The translations under genes and the position numbers were made by a program. Below are positions 1-8,411 of a DNA stretch of 64,000 nucleotides, piece after piece. Origin of the DNA: Paracoccus zeaxanthinifaciens ATCC 21588 (GTDB taxonomy: Bacteria > Pseudomonadota > Alphaproteobacteria > Rhodobacterales > Rhodobacteraceae); NCBI RefSeq assembly GCF_000420145.1, contig NZ_ATUJ01000007.1, positions 80,345 through 144,344 of the forward strand, given 5' to 3'. Each line of letters opens with the position of its first letter. Position 1 is the first letter of the stretch. The notes under the pieces are model-generated. The model saw only the letters and a program-made list of their open reading frames with translations, ran no database searches and had not been told where the DNA came from.

Positions 1-1098
1 TATGCCGAGGAGGCCCTGCGCCCGAATATCGAGGGTGTCACCAGCCACCTGCCCGATGCCGAGATGGAGCTGTGGCGCGAACCCGTGGGCGTCGCGGCAC
101 TGGTCACGCCCTGGAACTTCCCCTGCGCGATGATCACCCGCAAGGCCGCGGCCGCGCTGGCGGCAGGCTGCACCGTGGTCATCCACCCCTCGGCGGAAAC
201 GCCACTGTCGGCGCTGGCGCTGGCCGAACTGGCGCGGCGCGCGGGCTTCCCGGACGGCGTGGTCAACACGGTGATCGGCGATGCCGCCACCATCGTGGGC
301 GAATGGACCGCCGACAAGCGCGTGCGCGCGCTGTCCTTCACCGGCTCGACCGAGGTGGGGCGGCTGCTCTATCGTCAATCGGCCGACACGGTGAAGCGGC
401 TGGTCATGGAGCTGGGCGGCCACGCGCCCTTCATCGTCTTCGAGGGCGCCGACCTGGATCGCGCCGTGGCCGAGGGCATCAAGGCCAAGTTCGCCACCAG
501 CGGCCAGGACTGCCTGGGCGCCAACCGCTTCTATGTCCAGGACGCGATCTATGACGAGTTCTGCGCCCGCTTCGCCCGCGCGACCGAGGCGCTGAGCCTC
601 GGCGCAGGCATGCAGGATCCCGATATCGGCCCGCTGATCCACGACCGGCAGGTGGCGAAATCGCAGGCCCATGTGGACGACGCGCTGGAACGCGGCGCGC
701 GCCTGCTGACGGGCGGCGGCGTCGATGCCGAACTGGGTCCGCTGTTCTTCCGGCCCACCGTGCTGGCCGACGTCTCCGACGACGCCGCCATCATGTCCGA
801 GGAAACCTTCGGCCCCGTCGCGGCCATCAGCCGCTTCACCACCGAAGAGGAAGTCACTGCACGCGCCAACGCCAGCGAATACGGGTTGGTCGCCTATGTC
901 CACAGCATGGACCCGCGCCAGATCTATCGCATGACGCGGGCGCTGCAATACGGCATGGTCGCCGTGAACCGCACCAAGGTCACGGGCGCACCGATCCCCT
1001 TCGGGGGCATGAAGCAATCGGGGCTGGGCCGCGAAGGCGCCCGCCAGGGCCTCGAGGCATTCACCGAAATCAAGTATATCTGCCGCAACTGGGCCTGA
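1..1098 (+). CDS. NAD(P)-dependent aldehyde dehydrogenase, succinate-semialdehyde dehydrogenase type (5' end missing)
   Basis: The reading frame is open from base 1, so the N-terminus lies outside the window; about 365 of the usual ~480 residues are present. It oxidises an aldehyde, probably succinate semialdehyde, to the acid with NAD(P)+. Visible family marks are the cofactor-site stretch TPWNFP, the general-base glutamate in ELGGHAPF (codon 409-411) and the nucleophilic cysteine in SGQDCLGANR (codon 511-513). The next gene is a class III aminotransferase 11 bp downstream, so the pair likely converts an omega-amine to a semialdehyde and then to the acid, as in GABA or putrescine breakdown. 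The exact substrate cannot be read from the sequence. Confidence 0.88.
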   Translation, partial: YAEEALRPNIEGVTSHLPDAEMELWREPVGVAALVTPWNFPCAMITRKAAAALAAGCTVVIHPSAETPLSALALAELARRAGFPDGVVNTVIGDAATIVGEWTADKRVRALSFTGSTEVGRLLYRQSADTVKRLVMELGGHAPFIVFEGADLDRAVAEGIKAKFATSGQDCLGANRFYVQDAIYDEFCARFARATEALSLGAGMQDPDIGPLIHDRQVAKSQAHVDDALERGARLLTGGGVDAELGPLFFRPTVLADVSDDAAIMSEETFGPVAAISRFTTEEEVTARANASEYGLVAYVHSMDPRQIYRMTRALQYGMVAVNRTKVTGAPIPFGGMKQSGLGREGARQGLEAFTEIKYICRNWA

Positions 1099-1109
1099 AA
1101 GGAGCAATC

Positions 1110-2480
1110 ATGCTGACGAATGACGAACTTGCGAAATGGGACCGCGAGAGCTTTTTCCACCCCTCGACCCATCTCGGTCAGTTCGAACGCGGCGAGGCCC
1201 CGCAGCGGATCGTGACGGGTGGCGAAGGCGTCCACATCACCGACCGTGACGGCAACCGCCTGCTGGACGGGTTCGCGGGGCTGTATTGCGTGAACGTGGG
1301 GTATGGCCGCACGCAGATCGCCGATGCCATCGCCAAGCAGGCGCACGAGCTGGCCTATTACCACTCCTATGCCGGCCATGGGTCCGAGGCGTCCATCACG
1401 CTGGCCAAGATGGTGATGGACCGCGCCCCCGAGGGCATGGCCCGCGTCTATTTCGGCCTTGGCGGGTCGGACGCGAACGAGACGAACGTGAAGCTGGTCT
1501 GGTACTACAACAACATCCTGGGCCGCCCGCAGAAGAAGAAGATCATCAGCCGCTGGCGCGGTTATCACGGGTCGGGCCTGGTGACCGGGTCGCTGACGGG
1601 GCTGGAGCTGTTCCACAAGAAGTTCGACCTGCCCCTGTCGCAGGTGGTCCATACCGAGGCGCCCTATTACTTCCGCCGCCCCGACCTGAACATGTCCGAG
1701 GCCGACTTCACCGCCCATTGCGCGCAGAAGCTGGAGGAGCTGATCGAGGCCGAAGGCGCCGACACCATCGCGGCCTTCATCGGCGAGCCCGTGCTGGGCA
1801 CCGGCGGCATCGTCCCGCCCCCCGCCGGCTACTGGGAGGCGATCCAGAAGGTGCTGGACAAGCACGACATCCTGCTGATCGCGGACGAGGTCGTGACCGG
1901 CTTCGGGCGTCTGGGCAGCATGTTCGGCAGCGACCATTACGGCATGAAGCCGGACCTGATCACCAGCGCCAAGGGTCTGACCAGCGCCTATGCGCCGCTG
2001 TCCGCGACCATCGTCGGCCAGCGCATGTGGGAGGTCCTGTCGCGTGGCACCGACGAGAACGGCGTGCTGGGCCACGGCTGGACCTACAGCGCGCATCCCA
2101 TCGGCGCGGCCGCGGGCATCGCCAACCTGAAGCTGATCGACGAGCTGGGCCTGGTCGGGAACGCGGGCAAGGTCGGCGCCTATCTGAACGCGCAGATGAC
2201 CGCCGCCGTGGGCGATCACGCCCATGTGGGCGAGGTGCGCGGCGAAGGCATGCTCTGCGCCGTGGAACTGGTCGCCGAACGCGACGGTCGCCGCCTCTTC
2301 GACCCGTCCGAGAGCAAGGGCGCCAAGGTCGTGGCCGCCATGCTGAAGCGCGGCGTCATCGCCCGCGCCATGCCGCAGGGCGACATCCTGGGCTTCGCCC
2401 CGCCCCTGTGCCTGACCGAGGCCGAGGCCGACAGGATCGTCGAGGTCACCCGCGACAGCATCGCCGAGGTGCTGGGCTGA
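1110..2480 (+). CDS. Class III (omega-amino acid) aminotransferase
   Basis: A 456-residue PLP enzyme of the aspartate-aminotransferase-fold class III family (omega-amino acid:pyruvate, GABA or putrescine aminotransferase group). The PLP-binding lysine is Lys288 in SAKGLTSAY, preceded by the DEVVTGFGR motif that contacts the cofactor. The ATG follows an AAGGAG ribosome site. It lies 11 bp after the aldehyde dehydrogenase and ends at a strong terminator, so the two form the end of one operon. The likely role is transfer of an amino group from a polyamine or omega-amino acid to pyruvate, giving a semialdehyde for the dehydrogenase. The donor is not determinable here. Confidence 0.9.
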   Translation: MLTNDELAKWDRESFFHPSTHLGQFERGEAPQRIVTGGEGVHITDRDGNRLLDGFAGLYCVNVGYGRTQIADAIAKQAHELAYYHSYAGHGSEASITLAKMVMDRAPEGMARVYFGLGGSDANETNVKLVWYYNNILGRPQKKKIISRWRGYHGSGLVTGSLTGLELFHKKFDLPLSQVVHTEAPYYFRRPDLNMSEADFTAHCAQKLEELIEAEGADTIAAFIGEPVLGTGGIVPPPAGYWEAIQKVLDKHDILLIADEVVTGFGRLGSMFGSDHYGMKPDLITSAKGLTSAYAPLSATIVGQRMWEVLSRGTDENGVLGHGWTYSAHPIGAAAGIANLKLIDELGLVGNAGKVGAYLNAQMTAAVGDHAHVGEVRGEGMLCAVELVAERDGRRLFDPSESKGAKVVAAMLKRGVIARAMPQGDILGFAPPLCLTEAEADRIVEVTRDSIAEVLG

Positions 2481-2489
2481 CGAACCGGA

Positions 2490-2517
2490 CCCCCGCCCCG
2501 ATCAGGGCGGGGGTTTT
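2490..2517 (+). terminator. Rho-independent terminator after the aminotransferase
   Basis: A perfect 9-bp G/C stem (2490-2498 with 2505-2513) with a 6-nt loop is followed by TTTT. It starts 10 bp after the aminotransferase stop codon. Confidence 0.85.
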
Positions 2518-2556
2518 CCGTTCACGCGCCGAATTCGTTCCCGCGCAGGCAAAGGA

Positions 2557-2594
2557 AAAGGGCCGCGTTCCGATCCGGAACGCGACCCTTTTTT
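2557..2594 (-). terminator. Terminator of rpmG (symmetrical)
   Basis: Arms 2560-2572 and 2576-2588 pair with one mismatch, flanked by AAAA on the left and TTTTTT on the right, so it can stop transcription in both directions. It lies about 25 bp past the rpmG stop codon. Confidence 0.8.
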
Positions 2595-2616
2595 CATCGA
2601 CCGGACGGTCAAGATC

Positions 2617-2784
2617 TTACTTGATCTTGCCTTCCTTGTACTCGACGTGCTGACGAACGACCGGATCGTACTTACGAACGGTCATCTTTTCAGTCATCGT
2701 GCGGGCGTTCTTCTTGGTGACGTAGAAGTGCCCGGTGCCGGCGGTCGAGTTCAGCCGGATCTTGATGGTGGTCGGCTTCGCCAT
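2617..2784 (-). CDS. rpmG: 50S ribosomal protein L33
   Basis: A 55-residue basic protein beginning [11 protein letters not shown] and ending VEYKEGKIK, the normal length and sequence of bacterial L33. It is a component of the large ribosomal subunit near the E site. The start is the ATG at 2784, fixed by family length; the open frame runs further upstream through the tRNA region but that part is not coding. This is the cysteine-free form, without the CxxC zinc pairs, as is usual in alphaproteobacteria. A clear promoter lies 66 bp upstream and a terminator follows, so it is a single-gene unit. Confidence 0.97.
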   Translation of the reverse strand: MAKPTTIKIRLNSTAGTGHFYVTKKNARTMTEKMTVRKYDPVVRQHVEYKEGKIK

Positions 2785-2849
2785 GAGTGTCGCTCCTGCT
2801 TCGGGGCAATCGCGCGCCGCAAACCCCGTGGAATTCGTATGGAAGCCGC

Positions 2850-2877
2850 CTTTTAGCTGTCCGTGCTGCGAAGTCAA
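2850..2877 (-). promoter_or_regulatory. Promoter of rpmG
   Basis: On the minus strand TTGACT (2872-2877), a 16-bp spacer and TAAAAG (2850-2855). The same arrangement, including the downstream GGCGGCTTCC, recurs before the tRNA-Glu gene at 2968-3042. Confidence 0.7.
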
Positions 2878-2967
2878 CCGCTTTCGGCGGGTTTTTTCAC
2901 AAGGTTTTCCACAGACATGCCAACAGCCCCGGACGGGGTTGCAAGGCGTATTCCGAAGGTAAGGAAG

Positions 2968-3042
2968 TGGCAGCCCGTAGGGGAATCGAACCCCTCTTTC
3001 CAGGTTGAAAACCTGGCGTCCTAACCGATAGACGAACGGGCC
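2968..3042 (-). tRNA. tRNA-Glu (anticodon UUC), copy 1
   Basis: A 75-nt gene including an encoded CCA. The acceptor arms GGCCCGT/ACGGGCT, the anticodon stem CCAGG/CCTGG around TTTTCAA (anticodon TTC) and the T arm AGGGG-TTCGATT-CCCCT are all intact. In this organism Glu-tRNA(UUC) also feeds tetrapyrrole synthesis if the C5 pathway is used. A second identical copy lies at 3210-3284. Confidence 0.96.
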
Positions 3043-3083
3043 ACTTGGTTTCACCGACGACATCTGCCGCCCGTGGAAGCCGC

Positions 3084-3111
3084 CTTTTAGCGATCCTTGC
3101 GATGGTGTCAA
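3084..3111 (-). promoter_or_regulatory. Promoter of tRNA-Glu copy 1
   Basis: Minus strand TTGACA (3106-3111), 16-bp spacer, TAAAAG (3084-3089), ending about 40 bp upstream of the tRNA 5' end. It is nearly a copy of the rpmG promoter. Confidence 0.75.
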
Positions 3112-3209
3112 CAGCCTTTCGGCAAGTTTCTCACCCGCGCCGGATCAAGGCGCATCCCATGCGAAGGGTCCGACCTGGTGGTCAGGGTCCGTTCCGCGAT
3201 GGAAGGAAG

Positions 3210-3284
3210 TGGCAGCCCGTAGGGGAATCGAACCCCTCTTTCCAGGTTGAAAACCTGGCGTCCTAACCGATAGACGAACGGGCC
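3210..3284 (-). tRNA. tRNA-Glu (anticodon UUC), copy 2
   Basis: Identical over all 75 nt, CCA included, to the copy at 2968-3042, 242 bp away. The DNA between the copies is only partly similar (promoter and its flank), so the duplication is old or the tRNAs are kept identical by gene conversion. Confidence 0.96.
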
Positions 3285-3323
3285 ACTTGTCACGCTGCAG
3301 GTCTTCCCTGCGGCGTGAGGCGG

Positions 3324-3352
3324 TGTTTAGGCAAAGCCGTTCCGCCCCGCAA
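3324..3352 (-). promoter_or_regulatory. Promoter of tRNA-Glu copy 2
   Basis: Minus strand TTGCGG (3347-3352), 17-bp spacer, TAAACA (3324-3329), about 40 bp before the tRNA 5' end, the same distance as in copy 1. Confidence 0.6.
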
Positions 3353-3464
3353 GAGGAAAAATGCAGCCGTCCCGTTTTTTTCGCCCGGACAGGCCAAACC
3401 CCTGAAAAGACGGGCCTTCCCCCCTGCCCCCTTCATCCGCGCGCGCATATGGTGGCGCGAAATC

Positions 3465-3493
3465 TTGCGGGATCATCGCGGGCAAGGTAGACC
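3465..3493 (+). promoter_or_regulatory. Probable promoter of gatCA
   Basis: TTGCGG (3465-3470), 17-bp spacer, TAGACC (3488-3493), 25 bp before the gatC start codon. Confidence 0.45.
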
Positions 3494-3517
3494 CGCGCCC
3501 GAACGAAAGGAAATGTC

Positions 3518-3805
3518 ATGTCGATCACCGAAGACGAGGCCCGCAAGGTCGCGCATCTGGCGCGCATCGCGGTCGATGACGCCCAACTGCCGGCTCTGGC
3601 GCGCGAACTCAGCGGCATTCTGCATTTCATGGAACAGCTGAACGAGGTCGATGTCGAAGGCGTCGAGCCGATGACCGGCGTCACGCCCATGCGCCTCAAG
3701 CGCCGCGAGGATGGCGTCACCACGGGCGGCATGCCCGAGAAGATCCTGTCGAATGCCCCCGACGCGCGCGAGGGCTTCTTTGCCGTGCCGAAGGTGGTGG
3801 AATGA
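3518..3805 (+). CDS. gatC: Asp-tRNA(Asn)/Glu-tRNA(Gln) amidotransferase subunit C
   Basis: A 95-residue protein with the typical GatC opening ([15 protein letters not shown]) and the GVTPMRLK stretch that wraps around GatA. GatC stabilises the GatAB transamidosome, which amidates Glu-tRNA(Gln) and Asp-tRNA(Asn). The ATG is preceded by AAAGGAAA. Its stop overlaps the gatA start by 4 nt (ATGA), implying coupled translation. gatB is not in the window; it is often unlinked in this family. Confidence 0.96.
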   Translation: MSITEDEARKVAHLARIAVDDAQLPALARELSGILHFMEQLNEVDVEGVEPMTGVTPMRLKRREDGVTTGGMPEKILSNAPDAREGFFAVPKVVE

Positions 3806-5286
3806 CCGAACTGAACCGCATGACCATCGCCGGGGCCCGCGACGCGCTGGCCAAGGGCGAGACCACCTCGGTCGAACTGACCGAAGCCTGCATCGCCGCG
3901 GCCGAGGGCCAGGGCGCGCTGAACGCGTTTGTCCACAGGACCGCGGACATGGCCCGCCAGATGGCCGCCGAGGCCGACAAGCGCATCGCGGCGGGCAATG
4001 CGACCGCCATGACGGGCATCCCCGTCGGCGTGAAGGACGTGTTCGCCGTCAAGGGCGTGCCGACCCAGGCGGGCAGCAACATCCTCAGGGGTTTCGTGCC
4101 CGAATATGAATCGACCGTCACGCGCAACCTGTGGGATGCGGGCGCGGTCATGCTGGGCAAGCTGAACCAGGACGAGTTCGCCATGGGCTCGACCAACGAA
4201 TCGAGCTGCTACGGCCCCGCAGTGAACCCGTGGCGCGGGCCGGACGGCCAGCAGCTGACGCCGGGCGGATCGTCGGGCGGGTCCGCCGCCGCCGTGGCCG
4301 CCGACCTGGTGATCGCCGCGACCGGCACGGATACCGGCGGCTCGATCCGCCAGCCCGCGGCCTTCACCGGCACGGTCGGTCTGAAGCCCACCTATGGCCG
4401 TGTCAGCCGTTGGGGCACGATCGCCTATGCCTCCAGCCTGGACCAGGCGGGTCCGATGACCAAGACGGTCCGCGACGCCGCGATCATGCTGGGCGCGATG
4501 GCGTCGGCCGATCCGATGGACAGCACCTGCGCCGACCTGCCCGTCCCCGATTTCGAGGCCGCGCTGACCGGCGACATCCGCGGCAAGCGCATCGGCATCC
4601 CGCGCGAATACCGCATGGAGGGCATGCCCGATGCCATCGACGCGCTGTGGAAGCAGGGCGCCGAGATGCTGCGCGACGCGGGTGCCGAGATCGTGGATAT
4701 CAGCCTGCCCCACGCGAAATACGCGCTGCCGGCCTATTACGTGATCGCCCCCGCCGAGGCGTCCTCGAACCTCGCGCGCTATGACGGCGTGCGCTACGGG
4801 CACCGCGCCAAGCTGGCGCAGGGCGACGGCATCGTCGAGATGTACGAGAAGACCCGCGCCGAGGGCTTCGGCCCCGAAGTGCAGCGCCGCGTGATGATCG
4901 GCACCTATGTGCTGTCGGCGGGCTTCTACGACGCCTATTACAACCGCGCCCGCAAGGTCCGCGCGCTGATCAAGCGCGACTTCGAGAACGCCTTCGCCGA
5001 CGGGATCGATTCGATCCTGGCGCCGACCACCCCCTCGGCGGCCTTCGCCCTGGGTTCGGTCGACAAGGGCGATCCGGTGCAGATGTACCTGAACGACGTG
5101 TTCACGGTCACGCTGAACCTGGCAGGTCTGCCCGGCGTCGCGGTGCCGGTCGGTCAGGACGCGCAGGGGCTGCCGCTTGGCCTGCAGATGTTCGGTCGTC
5201 CCTTCGAGGAGGGCGATCTGCTGAACCAGGCATCGGTGCTGGAACGGGCCGCAGGTTTTGTGGCCAAGCCCGACCGCTGGTGGTAA
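3802..5286 (+). CDS. gatA: Asp-tRNA(Asn)/Glu-tRNA(Gln) amidotransferase subunit A
   Basis: A 494-residue amidase-signature protein of normal length. It hydrolyses glutamine and passes the ammonia to GatB. The Ser-cis-Ser-Lys triad is visible: Lys78 in VGVKDVF, the cis-Ser in the [10 protein letters not shown] loop (about 157-158) and the nucleophile Ser181 in [11 protein letters not shown]. It overlaps gatC by 4 nt. Twenty-eight bp downstream comes a small lipoprotein gene read in the same direction. Nothing is unusual about the gene. Confidence 0.97.
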   Translation: MTELNRMTIAGARDALAKGETTSVELTEACIAAAEGQGALNAFVHRTADMARQMAAEADKRIAAGNATAMTGIPVGVKDVFAVKGVPTQAGSNILRGFVPEYESTVTRNLWDAGAVMLGKLNQDEFAMGSTNESSCYGPAVNPWRGPDGQQLTPGGSSGGSAAAVAADLVIAATGTDTGGSIRQPAAFTGTVGLKPTYGRVSRWGTIAYASSLDQAGPMTKTVRDAAIMLGAMASADPMDSTCADLPVPDFEAALTGDIRGKRIGIPREYRMEGMPDAIDALWKQGAEMLRDAGAEIVDISLPHAKYALPAYYVIAPAEASSNLARYDGVRYGHRAKLAQGDGIVEMYEKTRAEGFGPEVQRRVMIGTYVLSAGFYDAYYNRARKVRALIKRDFENAFADGIDSILAPTTPSAAFALGSVDKGDPVQMYLNDVFTVTLNLAGLPGVAVPVGQDAQGLPLGLQMFGRPFEEGDLLNQASVLERAAGFVAKPDRWW

Positions 5287-5314
5287 CGTCGGCGGACAAG
5301 CGAACGGAGGCGTG

Positions 5315-5644
5315 ATGCGCGGCTGGAAGGTGATCTTTGTGCTGGCGCTGGCCGGCTGTGGCGTCAACCAGGGTTGGAACCCGAACTATCAGTTCGAGAA
5401 CAACCCCTATGGCGAATATCGCGCCGCCCGCGAGGCGGCGCTGGTATCGAACAGCGGCCCCGTGCAGGAGATCCCTGTCGCGCGTCCCTTCTATGCGCCC
5501 AAGGCTGCCGATATCGCGAGCAAGGACCCTGTCCCCGCCCCGGCCACCATGGGCGTGCGCAAGCTGCGGATCGTCAGGCCCGCCGCACAGGCGGACGCCC
5601 CGGTCGATATCGCCCCGCAGATGCGGGCCGAACAGGCGCCATGA
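5315..5644 (+). CDS. Small lipoprotein of unknown function
   Basis: A 109-residue protein with a short signal peptide ending in the lipobox LAGC (Cys16), so it is probably attached to a membrane facing the periplasm. The mature part is polar, rich in proline and alanine, with no domain I recognise. The start at 5315 is chosen because CGGAGG lies 8 bp upstream and because it puts the lipobox at the normal distance; an upstream in-frame start would bury it. The stop overlaps the next gene's ATG (ATGA at 5641-5644), so the lipoprotein and the amidase are probably translated together. Confidence 0.75.
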   Translation: MRGWKVIFVLALAGCGVNQGWNPNYQFENNPYGEYRAAREAALVSNSGPVQEIPVARPFYAPKAADIASKDPVPAPATMGVRKLRIVRPAAQADAPVDIAPQMRAEQAP

Positions 5645-6321
5645 CGCATCCCAGCCCGAATCATGGCGACAGGCGCGGCCAGCGCCCGTCGCTGATCGTG
5701 CTTCACTTCACCAAGATGATCGACGCGGCCTCTGCCCGCGCAAGGTTGTGCGACCCCGCGGCCGAGGTCAGCGCCCATTGGCTGATCGACGAGGACGGCA
5801 GCATCGACGCGCTGGTCCCCGAGGATCGCCGCGCATGGCATGCGGGCGCGGGCAGCTGGCGCGGGCAGGACGACGTGAACAGCCGTTCCATCGGGATCGA
5901 GCTGGCCAATCCCGGCGATCGCCCCTTTGCCGCGCCGCAGATGGCCGCGCTGCGCGACCTGCTGCGCGGCATCATGGAGCGCTGGCAGATCGGCCCTGAA
6001 GCGGTGATCGCGCATTCCGACCTTGCACCGGGGCGCAAGGACGATCCCGGCCCCCGCTTCGACTGGGAAGGTCTGGCCCGCGAAGGGCTGGCCGTGTTCA
6101 CCCGCAGGACCGCCGCCGACGCGCCGCTTGCGCAATCGCTGACGGCCATCGGATATCCCGAATGCGACGCCGATGCGCGGCTGGCGGCCTTCCGCCTGCG
6201 CCACCGCCCCTGGGCGCGCGGCCCCGAAACCGCTGCAGACCGCGCCGTCGCCGCCGCGCTTCGCGACTTGACGGCCCAGGGCCCCTCGTCCATATCCGCA
6301 GCTGCGCGGAGGGCCGGATGA
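5641..6321 (+). CDS. N-acetylmuramoyl-L-alanine amidase, AmpD/Amidase_2 type
   Basis: A 226-residue zinc amidase without a signal peptide, so likely cytoplasmic and acting on recycled anhydro-muropeptides. Zinc ligands and family marks are His22 in LHFT, the AWHAG motif, IGIELAN and the C-terminal HSDLAPGRKDDPGP stretch, which closely matches AmpD. It starts inside the lipoprotein stop. Its last six codons lie inside the 5' end of rnpB, and the rnpB promoter is inside its 3' portion. About 50 residues beyond the AmpD core form an alanine/arginine-rich tail of unclear role. Confidence 0.85.
   Translation: MTHPSPNHGDRRGQRPSLIVLHFTKMIDAASARARLCDPAAEVSAHWLIDEDGSIDALVPEDRRAWHAGAGSWRGQDDVNSRSIGIELANPGDRPFAAPQMAALRDLLRGIMERWQIGPEAVIAHSDLAPGRKDDPGPRFDWEGLAREGLAVFTRRTAADAPLAQSLTAIGYPECDADARLAAFRLRHRPWARGPETAADRAVAAALRDLTAQGPSSISAAARRAG
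6268..6296 (+). promoter_or_regulatory. Promoter of rnpB, inside the amidase gene
   Basis: TTGACG (6268-6273), 17-bp spacer, CATATC (6291-6296), 7 bp before the predicted 5' end of RNase P RNA. Confidence 0.65.
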
Positions 6322-6685
6322 CCGTGGCGGTGCAGACCGTCGAGGAAAGTCCGGACTCCATGAGGTAACGGTGCCGGGTAACGCCCGGCGGGGGCAACCC
6401 CAGGGAAAGCGCCACAGAGAACAGACCGCCCGTGTCCGCACGGGTAAGGGTGAAACGGTGGGGTAAGAGCCCACCGGGGGACTGGCAACAGGACCCGCAT
6501 GGCAAGCCCCACCGGGAGCAATGCCGAATAGGGATCGCGCGCGGGGGCAACCCCGCAGGGCCACCTTGCCCCAGCAGATCCGGGTAGGCAGCTAGATCCG
6601 GCCGGCAACGGTCGGGGCAGATGAATGGTCATCCAGCCGCGCAAGCGGTGGACAGGATCCGGCTTACAGGCCCTCCGCGCGCATC
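6304..6685 (+). ncRNA. rnpB: RNase P RNA (bacterial type A)
   Basis: The catalytic RNA that trims the 5' leader of pre-tRNAs. The universal 5' core GAGGAAAGTCCGGACTCCA is at 6340-6358 and the matching 3' core ACAGGATCCGGCTTACAG is near 6650-6668. The terminal helix P1 forms between 6304-6315 and 6669-6680, fixing both ends. Length about 380 nt is normal for alphaproteobacteria. It overlaps the last 18 nt of the upstream amidase gene and converges on the coiled-coil gene at 6689, leaving almost no spacer at the 3' end. Confidence 0.96.
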
Positions 6686-6688
6686 ACA

Positions 6689-7135
6689 TCAGGTTTTCTT
6701 CGACTTGGCCCGCGCCTCGGTCGCCTTGGCGATGGCATCGGCGGCCTCGCCCTGCATCTTCTGCGCGAACCCCACCATCTGCGCGGCATAGGCCTCGGCC
6801 CAGTCGGCAAAGCCCTTGCCGTCGCCGCCCGTCATCTTCATGGCCGAGGCGCGCATCTCCTCGCCCTGCTTGCGCATGGTCTCGTACTGGGTTTCCAGCG
6901 TGCCCTGCATCTGCTGCCACTGGTTGCGCACGGTATCGCTGGCCTGGGACAGATGCGCCTGCATCTGGCGGTTGACCTCTTCCTGCTGGGCCATCGCCTG
7001 TTCCTGCCACTTGCGGGCCTGGGTCATGGCCTCCTCGCTGTTCTTCGACATGGCATCCTGCCATTCGCCCATGCGTTCCTCGAAGGTGCGGGCGTTGTCG
7101 GCCAGCGCGTTCAGCATGTCGGACATCTTCATCAT
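6689..7135 (-). CDS. Phasin-like coiled-coil protein
   Basis: A 148-residue, highly charged protein rich in Gln, Glu, Met and Ala, with a near-continuous amphipathic helix (about residues 5-95) and a lysine-rich tail ending in KSKKT. There is no signal peptide or membrane segment. It resembles phasin or other helical granule-associated proteins, but I cannot assign a family with certainty. The start at 7135 has AGGAGG 8 bp upstream; two further in-frame ATGs follow within 12 bp. It is a single-gene unit convergent with rnpB. Confidence 0.65.
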   Translation of the reverse strand: MMKMSDMLNALADNARTFEERMGEWQDAMSKNSEEAMTQARKWQEQAMAQQEEVNRQMQAHLSQASDTVRNQWQQMQGTLETQYETMRKQGEEMRASAMKMTGGDGKGFADWAEAYAAQMVGFAQKMQGEAADAIAKATEARAKSKKT

Positions 7136-7170
7136 CGCAGAATCCTCCTGGTGGCGGGGCGGAATGCGAA

Positions 7171-7203
7171 AGGCCCCCGGTTGCAGGCTGCATCCGGGGG
7201 CCT
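7171..7203 (-). terminator. Terminator after mltG
   Basis: Perfect 10-bp arms (7171-7180 and 7194-7203) enclose a 13-nt loop; on the minus strand the hairpin is followed by TTTC. It lies 24 bp past the mltG stop codon. Confidence 0.65.
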
Positions 7204-7226
7204 CTGCTTGTCAAATGCGATGCGCG

Positions 7227-8411
7227 TTACTGGTCCGTCTGGACGGGGCTGTCGGTCGGCAGACCGCGATTGGCCTCGATCTCGCGCCAGCGGGCGACGG
7301 CGGCGTTGTGTTCCTCCAGCGTGCGCGAGAAGGCGTGGCCACCCGTGCCGTCGGCGACGAAGAACAGGTATTCCGTCTCGTCGGGGTTCAGCGCGGCGCG
7401 GATCGCGGCACGGCCCGGATTGGCGATGGGCGTCGGCGGCAGACCGTCGATCTGGTAGGTGTTGTATTCCGTCCGCGCGTTCAGTTCGGACCGGCGGATG
7501 CCGCGGTCCAGGATGCCCTGCCCGTTCGTGATGCCGTAGATGACGGTCGGGTCCGTCTGCAGGCGCATACCCTGGCGCAGGCGGTTCACGAAGACGCTGG
7601 CGACCTGCGGGCGTTCATCCGCGACGCCGGTCTCCTTCTCGACGATCGAGGCCATGATCAGCGCCTCTTCGGGGCTGTCATAGGGCAGACCGAAGGGGCG
7701 ATCCTCCCATGCCTGGGCCAGGATCGCTTCCTGGCGGCGGGCCATGTCGGCCAGGATCGCGTTGCGGTCGGCGCCCTTCTGCAGCTGGTAGCTGTCGGGC
7801 GCGAGGCTGCCCTCGGCGGGGATCTCGGTCACCTCGCCGGTCAGGAACTCGGCCGCGCGCAGGGCCTCGACGACCTGCCAGCTGGTGACGCCCTCGGCCA
7901 TGACCAGCGACAGGCGCACATCGGCCTTGGCCTCGGCCTGCGCGATCTCTTCGGGGCGTTCCTCGGTGGCGGGGTTGAAGCGGGCCATCTCCTCGTAGGC
8001 GCCCGTCTCGGGGTTCATGTCACGCAGCAGGACGCTGTTCTCGCGGACGCCCACGCGGACCAGCACCTCGGTCCCGCAGGTGGACGGGCCGCCCGCCGTG
8101 ACCGTATCGACGATCTGTTCCATGCTGGCGCCCGGAGGCACGAGGAAGCTGCCGAATTTCAGGTCGCGCGCCTTGCCCATGTAATCCGCGCCCGCGCGGA
8201 AGATGTATGCGTGGCTGATCGCCCCCAGCGAGGCCAGCTGGTTGCTGACCGCGTTCAGGCTGGCCCCAGGCGAGATCTGGACGCATTGCGCAACCTCGCT
8301 TGGACCCGGACCGCTGAATTCGCGCTTGGCCCATGCGATGGCGGCGGCAATCGCCACCATCAGCACGATCAGCAGCGTCAGAAAGTTCGACGCGATGTTG
8401 CGCCAGATCAT
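7227..8411 (-). CDS. mltG: Endolytic murein transglycosylase MltG (YceG-like)
   Basis: A 394-residue inner-membrane protein with one N-terminal membrane segment (about residues 9-27), a LysM-like part and the YceG catalytic domain. The catalytic glutamate is in ASIVEKETG, and the LQTDPTVIYG and NTYQIDGLPPTPI motifs are present. MltG cuts nascent glycan strands and so sets where peptidoglycan polymerisation ends. Its ATG overlaps the fabF stop codon by one base (TAATG), so it is translated right after FabF. This fabF-mltG pairing is common in proteobacteria. Confidence 0.94.
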   Translation of the reverse strand: MIWRNIASNFLTLLIVLMVAIAAAIAWAKREFSGPGPSEVAQCVQISPGASLNAVSNQLASLGAISHAYIFRAGADYMGKARDLKFGSFLVPPGASMEQIVDTVTAGGPSTCGTEVLVRVGVRENSVLLRDMNPETGAYEEMARFNPATEERPEEIAQAEAKADVRLSLVMAEGVTSWQVVEALRAAEFLTGEVTEIPAEGSLAPDSYQLQKGADRNAILADMARRQEAILAQAWEDRPFGLPYDSPEEALIMASIVEKETGVADERPQVASVFVNRLRQGMRLQTDPTVIYGITNGQGILDRGIRRSELNARTEYNTYQIDGLPPTPIANPGRAAIRAALNPDETEYLFFVADGTGGHAFSRTLEEHNAAVARWREIEANRGLPTDSPVQTDQ

